The translations under genes were made by a program, and so were the position numbers. Positions 29,205-34,272 of a stretch of 34,272 nt of DNA are shown piece by piece (position 1 is the first letter of the stretch; each line of letters begins with the position of its first letter). This DNA is from Nemertoderma westbladi. Taxonomy: Eukaryota > Xenacoelomorpha > Nemertodermatida > Nemertodermatidae. The stretch spans positions 1 through 34,272 of the forward strand of contig JAUCBJ010000830.1 of the NCBI GenBank assembly GCA_032718475.1, in the 5' to 3' direction. A model generated the notes under the pieces. It saw nothing but the letters and a program-made list of their open reading frames with translations. It had not been told where the DNA came from and did no database searches.

Positions 29205-30115
29205 AATTTTTTCACATTGGCCTCTGCGTGGCCATTTCCTTGGGGATGTTTTAGGGAGGATGGGGACCAACAAACCCCCCACTTCTGGAAGAACTGCCGC
29301 ATTTAATGGGGGTCCTTGATCCGATGTTAGTAGATTGGGTACTCCCATCATTGTAAAATGCCGTTGTAGAACTTTAATAACGGGAATGCAGGTTGTGCTG
29401 TTCATTTTGTCGATGATACTTTATCCAGAATATCGATCCGCATATATTAAATATTCTTGTCCACCGAAGAAAATAAATCTGCAGAGACAGATGTTACCAG
29501 TCTAAATAACTCAAACTCTAGGTCTTGTGTAGGCCTAATTATGAATTAGTGAACAGAAAGACTGGTTGAGCGAGATCAAATCAAATCGTATTTGCGATAG
29601 GCTGCCACAATGACAAAATCATAATGTCAGGACAATATAAACAATATGTTTTGTATTAACATAATTCCATTGATTGAATACCGATAAAACCAAAATCCAC
29701 GGTACAGCAGTAGTAATAATCATTAATTTACCCTAAGATCAGAAATAATCTGCAATAGGACACAGCACACTGTAAGTACCGGTAGCGGTAGTCCAGATGA
29801 AAAACATTGTAAGTACCGGTAGCGGTAGTCCCTAAAATTAGGTCCCTTCAATACATACTGTATGTAGTTCGATAAGGGGTCCCATATTACACAGATATAC
29901 AAAAGGGCGATCGGGAATATTGTAATGTTTCATTTCAGAGCTCAAAGTTTCATTGGTTCCTTTGTATTTGATTTTTGATATTTTTTACATTCCATGCACC
30001 CTGCAATAATTCGTTCAATATCATCGGTATAACCAGGCCAAAAAACAACTTGGCGAGCCCTTTAATTGTTTAGTCCTCAGAACACCTTGATGACTTGAAT
30101 GTAATCGTTCGAATA
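29205..30115 (-). pseudogene. Decayed Ty3/gypsy-type integrase
   Basis: Integrase joins retrotransposon DNA to the host genome. On the minus strand, 30115 to about 29960 holds the HHCC finger: RLHSSHQGVLRTK in one frame and, after a frameshift, ARQVVFWPGYTDDIERI ending in CMEC. The linker KKYQKSNTKEPMKL follows with a stop and a frame change. The region 29402-29205 holds the second half of the catalytic core: IKVLQRHFTMMGVPNLLTSD (catalytic Asp in the TSDQG context) and, after another frameshift, a GNGHAEANVKK segment with the catalytic Glu. The 480 bp between is unrecognisable, so the first catalytic Asp is lost or hidden. Several frameshifts make this clearly inactive. The matches are to the gypsy group rather than BEL. 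Confidence 0.8.
29772..29831. repeat. 23-bp direct repeat, two copies 37 bp apart
   Basis: GTAAGTACCGGTAGCGGTAG followed by TCC occurs at 29772 and 29809, identical. Confidence 0.9.
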
Positions 30116-30177
30116 TCAACTGAACAGCTGTTGGGGGAATTACTATCCGATGACATTATTATTATTACTGTATTATT

Positions 30178-31155
30178 ATATGCACACCCACTTAGTCATC
30201 TTTTTAAACTTTCAATGAATTCTGGTGAAATTCCAGCGATTTGGAAATGTGCTGACATAATTCCATGCTTCAAAAAGGGTAAACGCTCCATACTAGCAAA
30301 TTATCGGCCTATTTCACTTACATCGGCAGTATGCCGATTATTTGAACGTATATTGGTACTTGAATTAGTTGAATATTTGTTAAATGACAATCTTTTATCT
30401 AAGCAACAATGTGGTTTCTTGAGAAATCGCAGCACCGTTTTGCAATTACTCGATTGCACTTTTCATTGGTCAAATAGTGTAAATAGACACGAATTTACGG
30501 ATGTTATTTATATTGATTACTCGAAAGCGTTCGATAGTGTACAGTAGTAGTACAGTAAGTAAGTTACTACTGTAGTTAAACTAGAGTCACTTGGTGTAAC
30601 AGGGAAGTCCTCCGCTGGTTCAAGTGCTTTTTATTTGATCGCATTCAACGAGTAAAAATTCGCAATCGTTTTTCACAATATCAGCGTGTTAAGTCAGGCG
30701 TCCCTCAAGGTTCATGTAACGGGCCGTTGTTATTCCTCATTTTTGTAAATGACTTACCACATATTTTTAGTAATGCTACAAGTGCGCGATTATTTGGAGA
30801 TGATACTAAACTATTTTCTTCATTTAATTGTAGTGATGATCGTAGCGTTTTGCAGTCAGATCTTGATTTATTTGCAAATTGGTCGAAGACATGGCAGTTG
30901 AATATTGCAGAAGAGAAGTGCAAAGTATTAACAATAGGAAACTGTACAAATAAATCCAATTATTACATAAATCAAGATCTCTTAGCAGATGTCCATTGCC
31001 ACCGCGATTTGGGTGTCGAAATGGACAATAAACTATATTTTCAAATACATATAGATAATATAGTCTCTAAGTGCTATAAAACAATAAATTTATTATTCCG
31101 GTGCTTTACAACTAAAGATATGAACGCTATTTTATTTGCTTACAAAGTATTGTGT
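30178..31155 (+). pseudogene. Decayed LINE reverse transcriptase (Jockey/CR1 group)
   Basis: This is a 5'- and 3'-truncated reverse transcriptase domain of a non-LTR element. The fragment opens in the thumb-proximal HLFKLSMNSGEIPAIWK region and shows NYRPISLTS, the first catalytic motif DVIYIDYSKAFDSV, then a stop at 30545-30547 within a short inserted palindrome (TACAGTAGTA ... TTACTACTGTA). A frameshift near 30600 follows. After it come LRWFKCFLFDR, GVPQGSCNGPLLF (consensus GVPQGSVLGPLLF) and RLFGDDTKLF, where the usual Ala of FADD is Gly. The similarity fades near 31150, where the next LINE begins. It is on the opposite strand to the integrase remnant and unrelated to it. Confidence 0.85.
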
Positions 31156-34100
31156 CAGGTCAGGTCCCAGATCCTGCTACCACTACTGTATGGCAGTAAT
31201 GTGGTACTACCTGTAGCTGTCAGCCCAGTAGGGCAGGCCCGATAAGCATAGCCTATTCATTATTTAGTTGATCAAGAGTGGGTTGGTTCAGCCCCGTCAA
31301 CTAAATAAGTCATTGAGGGCTATAGCGCCAAGGGCACCATTGAAGGCAAAGGCTTGATACGCATCTGCATTAGAGATGATACAAGCCCCGCCCTGTCTAT
31401 ACTGGATGCTCCTCTACCAGTGTTAGGTAACCTAACCCAGGAGGCACACTTGGTTCAGGGTGTAACAGATGGACCCCTACAGTCGGCAGCAGGGCTGTAG
31501 GCCATGGATAGGCGGAAGGTAATCAACCAACGGCTAGACATGCTGACAAGGTCGGTGGAAGGTAATCAACCAACGGCGACCTACTGCGAAGACGCTTGTA
31601 GGAGTTGCGACCACAAGCGGTTTACTCCCGCAACTGAAAGATATGAGTATGAGAACCCTCCAGGAGAAATACCAGCTCGGTCGTCGCCCGGGTCAACAAG
31701 GACCGCGTCCCTCAGTGGTACACCAGGCTGGGGTCGATAAATTGGCTACTGGAACAGAAGACAGAGAAGAAAGAAGAACCAACCTGTTGAAATGCAAAAA
31801 GACACTAAAGATTGCTACAATGAACGCACGCACGCTGAAAGCACAGAGCAAACAGGGTGACATGGTCGCTCTGGCAATGGAATATAACATCGACATCATC
31901 TGCATCCAAGAACATCGGATTTGTCATGAAGACACTGCCATGAAGTACAATGACATTGGAAATGGATGGACATTAGTAACAAGCTCAGCAGTAAGAAACT
32001 CGGCCAATGCATCAATTGGTGGAGTAGGAATTCTGCTAAGCCCATTTGCACTTAAGACCCTAAACAACATCGAATCTATAAATTCCAGGGTTATGATCGC
32101 AACATTTGATGGGAATCCCAAGACAACAGTTATATGTTGCTACAGTCCAACCAATGCATCAGAGCCAGAACAAGCAGTCAAGTTTTATGAAGAACTGACT
32201 GGACTTATTAAGGACATCCCGAAACACAATGTTAAAGTCATTTCTGGTGACCTGAATGCGCAAATTGGCCCAGAAGACATCAAGGGTTACACCTATAACA
32301 CCAGTTCTAACAGAAATGGGTACTTACTTTTAGACCTAATGGAAGAATGTGAATTGATACCAACAAACAACACATTCGAAAAGAGTAAGGGGAAGCTATG
32401 GACCTTTCAATACCCTAATGGAACCAAAGCACAACTGGATTACATCCTTATAAACAAAAAGTGGAGAAATAGCATGATCAACTGCGAGGCATACAGCTCG
32501 TTCAACCTAATTGGTTCGGACCACAGAATTGTGACTGCAGAGATCAGACTCAGTTTGAGAGCCAGCAAACCCAGGACAAGCAAGCAAATCAACTATGACT
32601 GGGAGAAACTCAGAACTGACAATGCTGTAAAGGATGCTTATACAGTAGAAGTTCAAAACCGCTTTGAAGCACTTCAGTCAATGGATGAAGACCAATCCAC
32701 CGATTCAATATACCAGAATATAATAACAGCCCACAAGGAATCAGCTAAGAGGCATATCCCCCAGAAACCTAAACGAAAACAGTATGTGCCATGGCAAAAC
32801 TCTGAGGTTACTTGTAAGAGAGAAGATCTTAAGATAGCCTACAAAGTTAAAACCGAACAACCAACAACCGAAAACATTAACAAGGTTGAGAAAGCTAAGG
32901 ACGATCTTAAATTGGCCTACAACATCAGCCAGGAAAAGTACATACAGGATAAAACTGAAGCAATTACAACTGCTCACATACAGCAACAATCAAGACTTAC
33001 CTGGCAAACTGTAAATGAGGTATCTGGTCGGAAAGGTTGTGCAAAGGGGCGCCTCAAAGCCGATAGTCCTGAAGAACGTGTTGGGAAGTGGAAAAATCAC
33101 TTCAGCAACTTGCTTGGGCAGCCACCAAACATCGAGGTCAGCCCTACAAGGAAAATATATGACAAGACACTACCTATAGAAACAGGGGACTTCACACCTG
33201 CCGAACTCCAAAGAAGCATTAAAAGCATGTCCAATAATAAAGCAAGTGGATTAGATGAAATCCCAGCGGAGGTATGGAAAACCGGAGTGCTAAATAGACC
33301 ATTATTGAATGTTTGCAACCGGATGTTAAAAGGGGAAAAGCCACCACCAATTTGGACTAAAGGTCAACTAAAGCCTCTCCCCAAGAAAGGAGACCTCGGC
33401 ATACCAACAAACTATCGTGGGATCTGTCTGCTTGTGGTAGCTGCCAAAATATACAATAAAATGATTCTATATAGGATTAGGCCTCACATAGAGAAACTAC
33501 TGCGTAAGAGCCAAAACGGATTTCGACCAAGTAGATCAACAATAGCTCAGATACTTGCACTACGGAGACTGATTGAAGGAATTAAGTCAAAGAATCTCCC
33601 CGCAGTCATGACTTTTGTGGACTTCAAGAAGGCATTCGACTCCATCCATAGAGGTAAAATGCTTGAAATCCTAAGAGCTTATGGAATACCAGAAGTAATT
33701 GTTGCTGGCATTGGATTGTTATATTGTGACACAGAAGCGCAGGTACTCTCACCAGATGGTGAAACTGAGTTTTTCTCAATCCTGGCTGGCGTACTGCAAG
33801 GTGACACATTAGCACCATTACTATTTGTAATTGTGCTGGATTACGCAATGAGGACGGCCACAAAGGGTGAAGATCTGGGATTCACACTTCAAGAACGCAG
33901 AAGTAGTAGATATCCGGCAACTACAGTCACAGACACCGACTTTGCGGATGACATCGCCCTGCTCTCCAATACGCTAGCAGATGCACAGCTTCTACTAAAT
34001 AAAGTGGAGAGGGCTGCTAAGGAGGTTGGATTGCATATAAATGCTACCAAGACCGAATTCATGACCTTTAATGTTGATGGAAACTTGACAACCATTGATA

Positions 34101-34272
34101 ATAATCAACTAAGGAAGGTCGATGACTTCCAGTACCTTGGATCATGGATAGAGAGTAGCAAAAAGGACATAGAAGTTAGGAAAGCAAAGGCTTGGGTAGC
34201 TCTATCAAAAATGGATACCATCTGGAAATCAGATCTCTCCAGGCACCTGAAGACTAAGTTCTTTCGAGCCAC
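31156..34272 (+). mobile_element. Second LINE, 5' part with open ORF running off the window
   Basis: The element appears to start near 31156, where the preceding RT fragment ends. About 490 bp of leader precede the ORF. In the leader a 24-bp phrase (core GGAAGGTAATCAACCAACGG) is repeated at 31511 and 31554. The polymerase ORF is described separately. The 3' end lies outside the window. Confidence 0.75.
31643..34272 (+). CDS. LINE endonuclease-reverse transcriptase, partial (RTE/ingi-like)
   Basis: An unbroken frame runs from ATG 31643 to the end of the window (about 876 codons, no stop reached). An alternative start is ATG 31820. A basic N-terminal extension leads to an APE-type endonuclease (about residues 55-300) with MNARTL, CIQEH, CCYSPTN, SGDLNAQIG, LDYILI and SDHRIV. 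A Lys-rich linker follows. The reverse transcriptase shows SGLDEIPAEVWK, NYRGICLL, FVDFKKAFDSI, AGVLQGDTLAPLLF and the catalytic FADDIALLS at about residue 768, then INATKTEF and DDFQYLGSW. All catalytic motifs look intact. The QGDTLAPLLF form and overall layout suggest the RTE/ingi side of non-LTR elements rather than CR1; the exact clade is uncertain. This copy could be recent. Confidence 0.92.
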   Translation, partial: MSMRTLQEKYQLGRRPGQQGPRPSVVHQAGVDKLATGTEDREERRTNLLKCKKTLKIATMNARTLKAQSKQGDMVALAMEYNIDIICIQEHRICHEDTAMKYNDIGNGWTLVTSSAVRNSANASIGGVGILLSPFALKTLNNIESINSRVMIATFDGNPKTTVICCYSPTNASEPEQAVKFYEELTGLIKDIPKHNVKVISGDLNAQIGPEDIKGYTYNTSSNRNGYLLLDLMEECELIPTNNTFEKSKGKLWTFQYPNGTKAQLDYILINKKWRNSMINCEAYSSFNLIGSDHRIVTAEIRLSLRASKPRTSKQINYDWEKLRTDNAVKDAYTVEVQNRFEALQSMDEDQSTDSIYQNIITAHKESAKRHIPQKPKRKQYVPWQNSEVTCKREDLKIAYKVKTEQPTTENINKVEKAKDDLKLAYNISQEKYIQDKTEAITTAHIQQQSRLTWQTVNEVSGRKGCAKGRLKADSPEERVGKWKNHFSNLLGQPPNIEVSPTRKIYDKTLPIETGDFTPAELQRSIKSMSNNKASGLDEIPAEVWKTGVLNRPLLNVCNRMLKGEKPPPIWTKGQLKPLPKKGDLGIPTNYRGICLLVVAAKIYNKMILYRIRPHIEKLLRKSQNGFRPSRSTIAQILALRRLIEGIKSKNLPAVMTFVDFKKAFDSIHRGKMLEILRAYGIPEVIVAGIGLLYCDTEAQVLSPDGETEFFSILAGVLQGDTLAPLLFVIVLDYAMRTATKGEDLGFTLQERRSSRYPATTVTDTDFADDIALLSNTLADAQLLLNKVERAAKEVGLHINATKTEFMTFNVDGNLTTIDNNQLRKVDDFQYLGSWIESSKKDIEVRKAKAWVALSKMDTIWKSDLSRHLKTKFFRA

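Overview
The window looks like intergenic DNA from an animal, most likely a marine invertebrate. This rests on the transposon families present, the A+T-rich spacers, the homopolymer G/C tracts and the scattered AGGCCT and ACCGGT palindromes. Species cannot be fixed from the sequence; an invertebrate deuterostome such as an echinoderm or hemichordate is a guess from composition only. No ordinary host gene with recognisable exons is visible. Nearly everything that can be named is a mobile element or a remnant of one.

Layout. (1) 1-11 kb: a minus-strand ORF of unknown family (15-794). Then a 1065-codon BEL/Pao-type Gag-protease ORF (2416-5613, minus) that jumps from the protease straight to the end of the RNase H region, so reverse transcriptase is missing. 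A long non-coding stretch full of tandem duplications follows. Last is a broken plus-strand gene of unknown family (9272-10632). (2) 11-15.7 kb: mostly non-coding, with a tRNA-like SINE head, a TATA-like element, a small inverted-repeat element and short tandem repeats. (3) 15.7-22.4 kb: a 6.6-kb structure with perfect 79-bp terminal inverted repeats flanked by TA. Inside sits a nearly complete CR1/L2-type LINE (ORF1 with one in-frame TAG; ORF2 with intact endonuclease and reverse transcriptase). (4) 22.7-28.4 kb: nested inverted structures. A 3180-bp hAT element with a perfect 8-bp target-site duplication carries a truncated DUF4371-type transposase and an internal fold-back, and next to it is a 969-bp palindrome built on a 20-bp minisatellite. 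(5) 28.4-34.3 kb: another A+T-rich palindrome, a decayed Ty3/gypsy integrase (minus), a decayed LINE reverse transcriptase (plus), and a second LINE whose endonuclease-RT ORF is open from 31643 to the end of the window.

How the parts relate: these are independent insertions, several nested in one another, not a pathway. The two LINE polymerases are the best-preserved enzymes. The most unusual items are the two unrecognised coding regions flanking the BEL ORF, the RT-less but unbroken BEL ORF, and the LINE enclosed by perfect DNA-transposon inverted repeats. All family assignments come from motifs read by eye; no database search was possible.
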